A stretch of 16,136 nucleotides of DNA from an uncultured Blautia sp. (GTDB taxonomy: Bacteria > Bacillota > Clostridia > Lachnospirales > Lachnospiraceae). How positions within the stretch are numbered: position 1 is the first letter of the stretch; each line of letters opens with the position of its first letter. Location: the NCBI GenBank assembly GCA_934358405.1, contig CAKRKL010000034.1:1-16136 (forward strand), in the 5' to 3' direction. The position numbers and the translations under genes are program-made. Positions 1 to 7,188 of this stretch are shown piece after piece. The notes beneath the pieces were generated by a model. That model saw only the letters and a list, made by a program, of their open reading frames with translations. It was not told where the DNA came from and did no database searches.

Positions 1-732
1 CCCCTGATTTTTCAGGAAATGACCCATGAGAAGGTGACGGAAAAAGGGGCTGCGGATTATGTGACAAATGTAGATGTAGCAGTTCAGAATTTCCTGAAGG
101 ACGCCCTTGCCAAAGAGTTTCCGGATATTGCGTTAATTGCCGAGGAAAAGGAAAACCTTGGTCTGGATCCGGCGAAATCCTACTGGATTCTGGATCCCAT
201 TGACGGAACTACCAACCTGATACGGGACTATCATCTCAGCGCAGTGTCCCTGGGACTTTATGAAAAGGGGGAAATTACCTTCGGAGTTGTTTACAATCCG
301 TTTACAGAAGAACTTTTCTGCGGGGCAAAGGGAGAAGGGGCATTTTTAAATGGAGTGCCGATCCACGTTTCGGACCAGCCGGAATTTAAAGATGCGGTGG
401 TTTCCTTTGGATCTTCCCCTTATGAAAAAAACCGGGCGAAGGATCTGTTCCCGGTATTTTATAATGTTTTTATGAACTGCGCAGATTTCAGAAGAACCGG
501 ATCTGCCGCCCTTGACCTTTGCTATGTGGCATGCGGCAGACAGCATGCATTTCTGGAGCAGAACCTGAAGCCATGGGATTACAGCGGCGCTACAATCATT
601 CTAAAAGAAGCAGGCGGCACCATCTCTGACTGGAAAAATGAGAAGCTGCCTTATCTTGCCAATGCGGATATTCTGGCCTGCGTGCCCCAATTTCGGGAAA
701 TACTGCTTCAGTTAATTGAACAGAAATATTAA
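1..732 (+). CDS. Inositol monophosphatase family protein, 5' end outside window
   Basis: This is a Mg2+-dependent phosphatase of the inositol-monophosphatase/FIG superfamily. The family hydrolyses sugar or inositol phosphates such as myo-inositol-1-phosphate, and some members act on 3'-phosphoadenosine 5'-phosphate or fructose-1,6-bisphosphate; the substrate cannot be told from sequence. Visible metal-site motifs are the YVTNVD stretch, an AEE glutamate pair, WILDPIDGTTN (the DPIDGT signature) and the C-terminal WDYSGATIILKEAGG (the WDxxA signature). The frame is open from base 1 with no stop, and the ATG at 19 falls inside the conserved N-terminal region, so the true start lies upstream. The visible 237-244 residues would be completed by roughly 20-30 more to reach the usual length near 260. 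The gene runs toward, and convergent with, the radical SAM gene. It has no evident tie to cobalamin or B6. Family assignment is confident. Confidence 0.9.
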   Translation, partial: PLIFQEMTHEKVTEKGAADYVTNVDVAVQNFLKDALAKEFPDIALIAEEKENLGLDPAKSYWILDPIDGTTNLIRDYHLSAVSLGLYEKGEITFGVVYNPFTEELFCGAKGEGAFLNGVPIHVSDQPEFKDAVVSFGSSPYEKNRAKDLFPVFYNVFMNCADFRRTGSAALDLCYVACGRQHAFLEQNLKPWDYSGATIILKEAGGTISDWKNEKLPYLANADILACVPQFREILLQLIEQKY

Positions 733-740
733 TCCATATC

Positions 741-778
741 ACAAACTCTCCGTCATTGTAAAAAGGCGGAGAGTTTGT
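741..778. repeat. Perfect 12-bp inverted repeat between convergent genes
   Basis: The arm ACAAACTCTCCG at 741-752 is exactly complementary to CGGAGAGTTTGT at 767-778, with a 14-nt loop. It starts 8 nt after the stop of the inositol-monophosphatase gene. It is probably a transcription terminator or mRNA 3'-end stabiliser. Neither strand shows the run of T residues expected of a classical intrinsic terminator right after the stem, so the terminator call is only moderate. The rest of the 123-nt gap (779-855) holds no recognisable gene. Confidence 0.55.
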
Positions 779-855
779 CATAAACAGCTATATTTCCTAT
801 GGCCCGTATCACTCTAAAATATGTAAAAAAGGGCCCACGTTACTTTTGCCGGAAA

Positions 856-1497
856 TTATTCCGCCGTGTACTCTCTTACCCGCAGCGGAATTCCAAGCTT
901 TTCTGCCACTTTGCGGCTTTTCTCGATGTTCTCTTCGCCAATGCAGTCTACTACTGTAAATTTCACATTTTCCGTATACTTCTTGCAGTCTGCAGCAAAT
1001 TTCAGCATTGCGTCAAAGGCTTTCTCCCCGTATGCCGGGCGAACTACTTCATTGTAGGATTTGGCGTCGGGCATGTTCAGGCTGATGGACACCACGTCTA
1101 CTGCCTGACAGACCTCTTTCGCAACAGAACGCTTGTTGATCAGGTCCCCAAGGCCGTTAGTGTTCAGGCGGAGCTTGATTCCCTGGCAGGGATTTCCGTT
1201 CCGGTCAAGATGTGCCGGATATTTTCTTCGCATGTACTCGCTGACTGCAACCAGCTTGTCCAGTGCCATAGTTGGCTCACCATAGCCGCAGAAAACAGCT
1301 TCTTTGTAGCCGGAGAAATCAAAAGCATCAATTGCTTTGTAAATTTCTTCCATAGTCGGTTCTTTGTCAAACCACAAATTTTTTGCCTCGCCTACAGAGT
1401 CCCCGTTGTTACGGATGCAGAAGGTACAGCTGCAGGGACATTTATTTGTCAGATTAAAATACACTTCGTCATTATAACAATAAACAATATCCGCCAT
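856..1497 (-). CDS. TatD-associated-type radical SAM protein
   Basis: The protein is about 213 residues long, typical of the small radical SAM family annotated as TatD-associated (TIGR04038-like). Near the N-terminus LTNKCPCSCTFCIRN supplies the CxxxCxxC iron-sulfur cluster motif, and CGYGEPTMAL is the GEP-type SAM-binding motif. The protein is essentially a bare radical SAM barrel with no extra C-terminal cluster domain. The reaction and substrate are unknown for this family. The ATG at 1497 is preferred over an in-frame GTG at 1506, because the AGAAAGG ribosome binding site at 1508-1514 lies 10 nt before the ATG but only about 1 nt before the GTG. It follows the pyridoxamine kinase stop by 15 nt, and its ribosome binding site overlaps that stop, so the two are probably co-transcribed and translationally coupled. 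No TatD nuclease gene is present in the window. Confidence 0.85.
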   Translation of the reverse strand: MADIVYCYNDEVYFNLTNKCPCSCTFCIRNNGDSVGEAKNLWFDKEPTMEEIYKAIDAFDFSGYKEAVFCGYGEPTMALDKLVAVSEYMRRKYPAHLDRNGNPCQGIKLRLNTNGLGDLINKRSVAKEVCQAVDVVSISLNMPDAKSYNEVVRPAYGEKAFDAMLKFAADCKKYTENVKFTVVDCIGEENIEKSRKVAEKLGIPLRVREYTAE

Positions 1498-1512
1498 AAT
1501 ACACACACCTTT

Positions 1513-2388
1513 CTATTTCTTTTTGCATAATTCTCCAAGATATTTCTCAAAGCAAACGCCATCGTTCCGGTCAGTGCCTTCTTTTACTGTTTCCGAAATT
1601 GCCCCGGAAAGAAAATCAACAGCCATTTTCACACAATTCATCATAGACATTCCCTGCACCAGGCCTGCGCTTAGAACCGAAGCGAACAGATCTCCGGTTC
1701 CGGAATAGCTGCCGCCTTTTTTCTCTGCAAAGCACCATGAAGTCTGACCGTTTTCTGCTACCAGATTTCCCATCTGAATTTGTGATTGGGAATCTGCTTC
1801 GTACTCAACTCCGGTAATCACAGCAGCCTGCAAATGAAAGTGCCCGACCAGCTCTGCCCCGATTTTTTCAATCTGTTCCAGCCGTTTTGCTCCTGTTAAA
1901 GCCATCAAGGCTGCGTATTTTTCTTCCAGATCTGACTGACCATATAAAAGAAGCAGTGCTTCTGTAAGATTAGGCGTAATTACCTGGGCACAGCTTATAA
2001 GCTGAAGCATTTTAGCGCGAAACGCTTCTGTATAGATTCCAAAAGCGCGGCCATTGTCTCCCATTACCGGATCCACCAGAACCATAGTGTCTGGCTTTCG
2101 AAATCTTCTGAAAAAATCCAGGATCTTGTCCGCCTGTATTTCATTTGCCAGAAAGCCCGTATAGATTCCCTCTGGTGCAAAGCCCAGCTTTTCCCATTCA
2201 TCCATAACCTTTTCCATATGCTCTGTGTAGTCCAGGGCATAGTAGGACGGATACCCCGTCTGATTACTGAGAACAGCTGTAAGAAGCGGTACCGCCTGCA
2301 CTCCCATTACGGAAATCACCGGGATTGCCGCAGTCAGCGAGCATTTGCCAAGGCCGGATAAATCCTGAATTACTGCTATTTTTTTCAA
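1513..2388 (-). CDS. pdxY: Pyridoxamine/pyridoxal kinase, TTG start
   Basis: This ATP-dependent kinase of the ribokinase/ThiD-PdxK superfamily phosphorylates pyridoxal, pyridoxamine or pyridoxine in vitamin B6 salvage, in the cytoplasm. Supporting motifs are the N-terminal IAVIQDLSGLGKCSL, VDPVMGDNG in the middle, and the C-terminal GGSYSGTGDLFA, which holds the GTGD anion hole and catalytic aspartate. The frame stays open to an in-frame ATG at 2421, but the start is placed at TTG 2388. There AGGAGAG (2395-2401) lies 6 nt upstream and the protein then begins LKKIAVIQD, matching the family's usual N-terminus. This gives about 291 residues, a normal length. It is transcribed divergently from the MocR-like regulator and leads a two-gene unit with the radical SAM gene. 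The pdxY symbol is by similarity; a pdxK/thiD-like kinase is the alternative. Confidence 0.88.
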   Translation of the reverse strand: MKKIAVIQDLSGLGKCSLTAAIPVISVMGVQAVPLLTAVLSNQTGYPSYYALDYTEHMEKVMDEWEKLGFAPEGIYTGFLANEIQADKILDFFRRFRKPDTMVLVDPVMGDNGRAFGIYTEAFRAKMLQLISCAQVITPNLTEALLLLYGQSDLEEKYAALMALTGAKRLEQIEKIGAELVGHFHLQAAVITGVEYEADSQSQIQMGNLVAENGQTSWCFAEKKGGSYSGTGDLFASVLSAGLVQGMSMMNCVKMAVDFLSGAISETVKEGTDRNDGVCFEKYLGELCKKK

Positions 2389-2511
2389 TTTTATCTCTCC
2401 TGCAAAGATGTGATAGAGCATCTTGTAAAATTTATTTTTATATTGTAGAATAACACCTGATTGTATATACAGGAAATAGCCAAATCAAACTATTTTAAAG
2501 GGGACAGTTTT
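2389..2511. promoter_or_regulatory. Shared divergent control region between kinase and MocR-like regulator
   Basis: This AT-rich 123-bp gap must hold both promoters. For the plus-strand regulator, TTGTAG (2443-2448) and TATACA (2466-2471) are 17 bp apart and form a plausible -35/-10 pair. Two dyads are visible. AAGATG (2405-2410) and CATCTT (2419-2424) are separated by 8 bp, between the kinase promoter area and its ribosome binding site. TGTATATACA (2462-2471) is a perfect 10-bp palindrome overlapping the proposed -10. Either could be an operator for the adjacent regulator, one on the kinase transcript side and one for autoregulation. The promoter and operator calls are pattern-based only. 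Confidence 0.45.
2395..2401 (-). promoter_or_regulatory. Ribosome binding site fixing the kinase TTG start
   Basis: AGGAGAG on the minus strand lies 6 nt upstream of the TTG at 2388. The in-frame ATG further upstream (2421) would add an 11-residue tail that the family lacks. Confidence 0.75.
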
Positions 2512-3840
2512 ATGTTAAATATTACCGCAGACCAGAACCGTACCACACATCTTTATATGGAAGTTTATGAGCATTACAAAAAGCTGATCCTGGAGGGGAA
2601 AATGATTCCAGGCAGTAAAATGCCCTCTCTTCGAAAATGCGCACAGGAGCTGAAGCTTTCCCGTACTACTATTGAAACCGCTTATCTGCAGCTTGCAGCA
2701 GACGGCTATATTATCGCCAAAGCCAAAAGCGGCTACTATGTAACCGGAATCGCATCGCGCCAGCATATCAGCAGCACACCAAACAAGCAAAAGGAAATCC
2801 CCTGCCGTTATGATCTTTCCTCCTCCGGTGTTGACAAAGAAAGCTTCCGATTTGATCTGTGGAGCCGTTATATGAAAAGTGCCCTCCGTCAGAATGAGCG
2901 GATGCTTACTTACGGAGAGCCACAAGGAGAAGCTGATTTCAGGGAAGCCCTGGCAGCTTATATCCGGGAACGGAGAAACATTCTGTGTTCTCCTGATGAC
3001 ATTGTAGTTGGTGCCAGCTTCCAGAGCCTTCTGCAGATTTTGTGTCCCCTCATCCGGGAGGTTTACCCGGATTTTCGGCAGGTCTCCTTTCCAACGCCCT
3101 CTTTCGTACATGGAAGTACGATTTTCCAGGATTACGGCTATGAAATCCACTACCGAAATAAGGATTGTGATGTGATCTATGTTTCTCCTGCCCACATGAC
3201 AAAATGGGGGGAGATCATGCCTGTGAAGCGCCGCCTGGAGCTTTTGAAGCATGCAGATGAGCACCATCATCTTGTGATCGAAGACGATTTTGAAAACGAA
3301 TTTGTATATTTTCAGAAGCCAACCCCTTCTCTGTTCGGGCTTTCCGGAGGACAGGGGGTAGTTTATATCGGTTCTTTTTCCAGACTTTTACTGCCATCCA
3401 TTCGAATCAGCTTTATGATCCTGCCCCATGAGCTTCTTGAAGTCTATCAAAAAAAGGCAGCTTTTTATAATCAGACGGCCTCCAAGGCTGAGCAGATTGC
3501 CCTGTGCCAGTTTATCCGGGACGGCCATCTTGCTGCCCAGACCAGAAGGCTGAAGCGGCTCTATGCTTCTAAGCTAAAACAGCTCCGAGGTGCTATCCGT
3601 CAGGTATTTGGCTCAGACTGCCAGATCCAGGTTGGCTCTGCAGGAACCAGCCTGGCCCTTACCGTTCCCTGCAGTAAAACAGGCAATGAGCTAAAAAAGC
3701 AGGCCAATACACAAGGCCTGCATTTACAGATTTTAAAGGAAACACAATCCGATGTAACCGTTCTTATGTCCTGCTCCTCCATGACAGTACAATCCTTTGT
3801 CCCTGCATGTGAATTGCTGAAGCTTGTAATAACAGATTAA
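2512..3840 (+). CDS. MocR/PdxR-like GntR-aminotransferase regulator with altered PLP site
   Basis: This 442-residue protein has a GntR-type winged helix in roughly residues 10-75 (GSKMPSLRKCAQELKLSRTT is the recognition region), a linker, then a class I aminotransferase-fold domain. Such MocR regulators usually bind PLP through a Schiff-base lysine in a GTFSK motif; PdxR members control B6 genes. Here the motif reads YIGSFSRLLLPSIR, so residue 291 is arginine (codon AGA at 3382-3384). The usual HQxPxG segment is also replaced by AHMTKWG, while the EDD acidic motif is kept as IEDDFENEF. PLP binding may therefore be lost or non-covalent. The ATG at 2512 is chosen over TTG 2461 because AAAGGGGAC lies about 8 nt upstream. 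Divergence from the pyridoxamine kinase suggests control of B6 salvage; that is inference. Confidence 0.85.
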   Translation: MLNITADQNRTTHLYMEVYEHYKKLILEGKMIPGSKMPSLRKCAQELKLSRTTIETAYLQLAADGYIIAKAKSGYYVTGIASRQHISSTPNKQKEIPCRYDLSSSGVDKESFRFDLWSRYMKSALRQNERMLTYGEPQGEADFREALAAYIRERRNILCSPDDIVVGASFQSLLQILCPLIREVYPDFRQVSFPTPSFVHGSTIFQDYGYEIHYRNKDCDVIYVSPAHMTKWGEIMPVKRRLELLKHADEHHHLVIEDDFENEFVYFQKPTPSLFGLSGGQGVVYIGSFSRLLLPSIRISFMILPHELLEVYQKKAAFYNQTASKAEQIALCQFIRDGHLAAQTRRLKRLYASKLKQLRGAIRQVFGSDCQIQVGSAGTSLALTVPCSKTGNELKKQANTQGLHLQILKETQSDVTVLMSCSSMTVQSFVPACELLKLVITD

Positions 3841-3860
3841 AGCCTGTTTAAAAACAGGCT
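3841..3860 (-). terminator. Candidate terminator of the cobalamin operon
   Basis: AGCCTGTTT (3841-3849) and AAACAGGCT (3852-3860) form a near-continuous hairpin that fills most of the 26-nt gap between two convergent stop codons. Read on the minus strand, the stem is followed by a T-rich stretch (TTTAATCTGTTATT), which suits termination after cbiC. On the plus strand no T run follows, so termination of the regulator gene in that direction would be weaker. Confidence 0.6.
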
Positions 3861-3866
3861 GAACCC

Positions 3867-4508
3867 TTATCCTCTGTTATTATCGATCATATACAGCAGC
3901 GCATTGCAAATACATGCTGCGATGTTAGATCCGCCCTTGCGTCCTTTTGCTACGATATAAGGCACATCTGTATCCATGATCAGCTCCTTGGACTGTACCA
4001 CATTCACAAACCCTACCGGTACGCCGATGATCAGCTTGGGATTCAGCTTTTTATCCTGGATCAGTTCATAAAGTCTGACCAGCGCAGTAGGTGCATTTCC
4101 AATAGCAAAGATCAGCTTTTTATCCAGTGTGGCTGCCTTGTCCATACTGGCTGTGGCACGGGTGGAACCATTTTCCTTTGCAATTTTGGCAACATCCTCA
4201 TCGGACATAAAGCAGTACACCTCACCGCCATATCTTGCAAGGGCACGCTTGTTGATTCCTGCCTTCGCCATCTGGGTGTCTGTTACAATGCAGGCACCCT
4301 CTTTAATTGCCTCAATGGCTTTTTCCACTGCATGCTCAGAAAAGCAGAGGTTCTTCGCATAATCGAAGTCTGCACTTGTGTGGATGCAGCGCTTTACCAC
4401 CAGCTCTGTGCCGGGAATAAGCGGTGTATCCCCAAGCTCCTTGGTGATGATTTCAAAGCTTCTTTTTTCTATGTCCATAGGTTTTACATTTTCAAGTTCT
4501 ACCTTCAT
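3867..4508 (-). CDS. cbiC: Cobalt-precorrin-8 methylmutase CbiC
   Basis: CbiC moves the methyl group from C11 to C12 of cobalt-precorrin-8, yielding cobyrinate, the last step of corrin ring formation. The 213-residue length matches the family. The catalytic histidine is His43 in KRCIHTSADFDY, and other conserved family stretches are TDTQMAKAGI, AIGNAPTAL, GVPVGFVNVVQSKE and the C-terminal KGRKGGSNIAA. The start at ATG 4508 is preceded by a GGATGG-like ribosome binding site. It is the last gene of the long minus-strand operon, after cbiP and a 39-nt spacer, and it ends 26 nt from the convergent regulator gene. Its position at the very end, far from the other ring-modifying genes, is a matter of gene order only; the protein looks intact. 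Confidence 0.95.
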   Translation of the reverse strand: MKVELENVKPMDIEKRSFEIITKELGDTPLIPGTELVVKRCIHTSADFDYAKNLCFSEHAVEKAIEAIKEGACIVTDTQMAKAGINKRALARYGGEVYCFMSDEDVAKIAKENGSTRATASMDKAATLDKKLIFAIGNAPTALVRLYELIQDKKLNPKLIIGVPVGFVNVVQSKELIMDTDVPYIVAKGRKGGSNIAACICNALLYMIDNNRG

Positions 4509-4547
4509 GTTCTTCCATCCTTTTTCTTTTCCGGTTTGCAGTTATGC

Positions 4548-6056
4548 TCAGATTCCTTCCTCCAGGATCTGATAGATTTTCGCCATATCCAGATGCTTCC
4601 GAAGCTCGGCTGCCAGAATATCATACTGGGTTTCCTTAAACGCCTTAAAATCCATTCCGGTCATTCCGGATACATCCAGCCCTTTCTTTTCCCCGATGAT
4701 GCAAACAATTGCCTCTGCCACAGCTTCCTTATCAAAAACGCCGTGGACATAGGTACCGCACACATTGTCAAGATGGGCGCCGTCGGCTTTTCGTTCTCCT
4801 GTCACACTGTCGCAGATTTCTGTGGACGGCTTTGCCTCCCCCTTCAGGTTCGTTTCGCCCATGTGGATTTCATAGCCTTCCAATGCAGTACCGCTAAGCT
4901 TTGCAAAAGCTCCCTCCAGTACTTTAAAGGTGCCTTCTGCCCGGGTCCTGGTTTTCTTTTTGGCAAAAACAGTGTCCATAGGAAGAAGTCCCATTCCTTT
5001 TATGGTTCCCCCTGCTTCTACTCCATAGGGATCACTTAAGGTCTCACCCAGCATCTGATAGCCGCCGCAGATCCCGAAAATCAGCTTGCCTTTTGCAGCC
5101 GCCTTCAAAATCAGCGCTTCCAGTCCATTCTCCCGCATCCACAGAAGATCTTCCATGGTATTCTTGGTTCCCGGCAAAATGATCATATCCGGATTGCCAA
5201 GCTCAGACGGGTTTTTCACATAACGAAGAGAAACTCCCGGAATGCTCTCCAGAGGATTGAAGTCTGTAAAGTTGGAAATTCTGGGTACCCGGATCACTGC
5301 AATGTCAATCAGATCCACTGTGCGCTTCGTCTCAAAACGCTCTGTCAGGCTGTCCTCATCCTCCACCTGAATGTTCAGATAAGGAGCCACCCCAACCACC
5401 GGAATGCCACTTCTTTCTTCTAGCATCTCCACTCCAGGATCCAAAATGGTTTTATCGCCTCGGAACTTGTTGATAATCAGGCCCTTTACCATCTCCTTCT
5501 CATCCTCTTCCAGAAGCATGACCGTTCCGATCAGCTGGGCAAAAACACCGCCTCTGTCAATGTCCCCCACCAGCAGGACAGGTGCCTTTGCCATTTTTGC
5601 CATACCCATGTTTACGATATCATCACTTTTCAGATTGATTTCCGCAGGGCTTCCCGCTCCTTCTATAACAATAATATCATTTTCTTCTGCAAGGGCATTA
5701 TAAGCCTTCATAATATCCGGCACCAGCTTCTTCTTATACTTAAAATAGTCCCTGGCGCTCATATTTCCCAGAACCTCGCCGTTCACGATCACCTGGGAGC
5801 CTACGTCGTTGGTTGGCTTCAAAAGAATGGGATTCATAAGAACAGAGGGAGCGATTCCTGCAGCCTCTGCCTGCATGACCTGGGCGCGGCCCATTTCCAG
5901 CCCTTCTTTTGTGATAAAGGAATTCAGTGCCATATTCTGTGATTTAAAGGGTGCCACCCGGTATCCATCCTGCCTGAAAATTCTGCAAAGACCTGCCGCC
6001 AGAAGGCTTTTCCCTGCATTGGACATGGTCCCCTGCACCATAATTGCTTTTGCCAA
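4548..6056 (-). CDS. cbiP: Cobyric acid synthase CbiP, TTG start
   Basis: This ATP- and glutamine-dependent enzyme amidates side chains b, d, e and g of adenosyl-cobyrinate a,c-diamide to give adenosylcobyric acid. The 502-residue protein has an N-terminal dethiobiotin-synthetase-like ATPase ([18 protein letters not shown]-loop, then [10 protein letters not shown]) and a C-terminal class I glutamine amidotransferase domain. The nucleophile is Cys330 in [13 protein letters not shown], and the conserved histidine is in GTYVHGVFD. The start is a TTG at 6056, with GGGGAGG (6065-6071) 8 nt upstream. The ATG overlapping this site at 6064 is out of frame. The gene begins 15 nt after the cobD stop, and the ribosome binding site touches that stop, which suggests coupling. 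CbiP is usually called CobQ in aerobic systems. Confidence 0.95.
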   Translation of the reverse strand: MAKAIMVQGTMSNAGKSLLAAGLCRIFRQDGYRVAPFKSQNMALNSFITKEGLEMGRAQVMQAEAAGIAPSVLMNPILLKPTNDVGSQVIVNGEVLGNMSARDYFKYKKKLVPDIMKAYNALAEENDIIVIEGAGSPAEINLKSDDIVNMGMAKMAKAPVLLVGDIDRGGVFAQLIGTVMLLEEDEKEMVKGLIINKFRGDKTILDPGVEMLEERSGIPVVGVAPYLNIQVEDEDSLTERFETKRTVDLIDIAVIRVPRISNFTDFNPLESIPGVSLRYVKNPSELGNPDMIILPGTKNTMEDLLWMRENGLEALILKAAAKGKLIFGICGGYQMLGETLSDPYGVEAGGTIKGMGLLPMDTVFAKKKTRTRAEGTFKVLEGAFAKLSGTALEGYEIHMGETNLKGEAKPSTEICDSVTGERKADGAHLDNVCGTYVHGVFDKEAVAEAIVCIIGEKKGLDVSGMTGMDFKAFKETQYDILAAELRKHLDMAKIYQILEEGI

Positions 6057-6064
6057 AATCCATT

Positions 6065-6071
6065 CCTCCCC
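6065..6071 (-). promoter_or_regulatory. Ribosome binding site fixing the cbiP TTG start
   Basis: GGGGAGG on the minus strand lies directly after the cobD stop codon and 8 nt before TTG 6056. A nearer ATG at 6064 is in another frame and does not lead into CbiP. Confidence 0.75.
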
Positions 6072-7118
6072 TTAGCTTATGATTTTTAATTCCTGCAGCG
6101 CCTGGATCAGCTGCCGGTTATCCTGATGATTTTTCACCGCCACCCGGTAATATCCTTTGGAAAGCCCGCTGTAATTGCTGCAATCCCGGATCAGGATTTT
6201 TTTATTCTCCAGACGGTCATACAGATTTTGGGGTCCCTCAAAGAAAACGTAATTGGCCTGGGAGGGATAAACAAAATACCCAAGAGCACTTAGTTCTTTT
6301 TTCAGGTAAGCAAGCTCCTCGAATGTAAGTTTCCTTCCCGCTTCCACATATTTTGTTTCCTTCAGGGCCGCCAGCCCTGCTGCCTGTGCAATGGATGAAA
6401 CATTCCAGGGCTGGCAGACACTTTCCATTTTTTCCAGAAGTGCCCGGTTCCCGCAAAGTCCGTAGCCAAGTCTTACTCCTGCCATGGCGTAACGCTTGGT
6501 AAAGGCTTTCAAAAGAAACAGGTTTCCATACTGCTCCAGATGCTCCTTCAGGGTATATGCCTCCGGGGATTCTACAAAATCCAGAAAGCATTCATCCACT
6601 GCCATAAGAATATTCAGTTCCCGGCAGCGGTCCAGTATTTTTTCCAAAAGCTGTTTCGGAACCAGAAGCCCGGTAGGATTGTTTGGATTGCACAGAAAAA
6701 TAATATCCACATCCGGTGTCAGAGCATTCAGAAAGCCTTCATCCAGCACAAACTGTTTTTCTTTTTCCAGGGAAAAAAATTCCACCTGACAGCCTACGCT
6801 GTACAATGCCTGCTCATACTCTGCAAAGGTAGGTGCCGGCACCAGGGCTTTCTTCGGATTTACAGCCCTGCAAAGGGAAAAGATCACCTCTGCAGCGCCG
6901 TTTCCGCAGATGACCTGCTCCGGTTTTGTATGCTCATACTCTGCAATGGCTTCTTTTAAGGGAGCGCAGCCAACCTGGGGATAATCGCCTATGTGCTCCA
7001 GGCTTTTAATAATAGCTTTTTTAATTCCCTCCGGGGTGCCAAGAGGATTGCAGTTTGCTGAGAAGTCAATGCACCCCTGGTGATGATAGACATCACCGCC
7101 ATGTATGTGTTTTTCCAT
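6072..7118 (-). CDS. cobD: L-threonine-O-3-phosphate decarboxylase CobD
   Basis: CobD is a PLP enzyme of the histidinol-phosphate-aminotransferase-like fold. It converts L-threonine phosphate to (R)-1-amino-2-propanol phosphate, which CbiB joins to adenosylcobyric acid. The 348-residue protein starts MEKHIHGGDVYHH. Visible family features are IDFSANCNPLGTP near the N-terminus, CNPNNPTGLL in the middle, the DECFLDF acidic motif, and the PLP lysine Lys208 in LLKAFTKRYAMAGVRLGYG. The ATG at 7118 is preceded by GGAG with 7-nt spacing. An open extension upstream to a TTG at 7232 would overlap cbiB and add a cysteine-rich tail unlike the family, so it is rejected. It lies between cbiB (70-nt spacer) and cbiP (15-nt spacer), as its substrate role predicts. 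Confidence 0.93.
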   Translation of the reverse strand: MEKHIHGGDVYHHQGCIDFSANCNPLGTPEGIKKAIIKSLEHIGDYPQVGCAPLKEAIAEYEHTKPEQVICGNGAAEVIFSLCRAVNPKKALVPAPTFAEYEQALYSVGCQVEFFSLEKEKQFVLDEGFLNALTPDVDIIFLCNPNNPTGLLVPKQLLEKILDRCRELNILMAVDECFLDFVESPEAYTLKEHLEQYGNLFLLKAFTKRYAMAGVRLGYGLCGNRALLEKMESVCQPWNVSSIAQAAGLAALKETKYVEAGRKLTFEELAYLKKELSALGYFVYPSQANYVFFEGPQNLYDRLENKKILIRDCSNYSGLSKGYYRVAVKNHQDNRQLIQALQELKIIS

Positions 7119-7137
7119 TTTGTTTCTCCATTGAACA

Positions 7138-7158
7138 GCAGACCTTACATTTGTCTGC
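7138..7158. repeat. Small inverted repeat in the cbiB-cobD spacer
   Basis: GCAGAC (7138-7143) and GTCTGC (7153-7158) form a 6-bp stem with a 9-nt loop, about 20 nt upstream of the cobD start. It lies in one of the two widest spacers of the operon (70 nt; the other is the 59-nt cbiD-cbiL spacer). It could be an mRNA hairpin that adjusts cobD translation or an RNA processing site, or it may be chance. Confidence 0.3.
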
Positions 7159-7188
7159 ATATTATGTACCGGCGCAGCTGCACCGTCT

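Noticed and set aside
799..1530. A 243-codon plus-strand open frame opposite the radical SAM gene.
   Set aside because: It lies antisense to a well-supported gene, has no family motifs and no good ribosome binding site; it is a shadow frame.
2461..2511. A TTG at 2461 as start of the MocR-like regulator, adding 17 residues.
   Set aside because: It overlaps the likely -10 region, has no ribosome binding site, and ATG 2512 has AAAGGGGAC at proper spacing.
2515..3270. A 251-codon minus-strand open frame opposite the MocR-like regulator.
   Set aside because: The plus-strand frame has a clear winged-helix and aminotransferase domain; the antisense translation shows no family features.
4332..5039. 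A 235-codon plus-strand open frame opposite cbiP and cbiC.
   Set aside because: Antisense shadow across the junction of two confirmed genes, with no domain or start signal.
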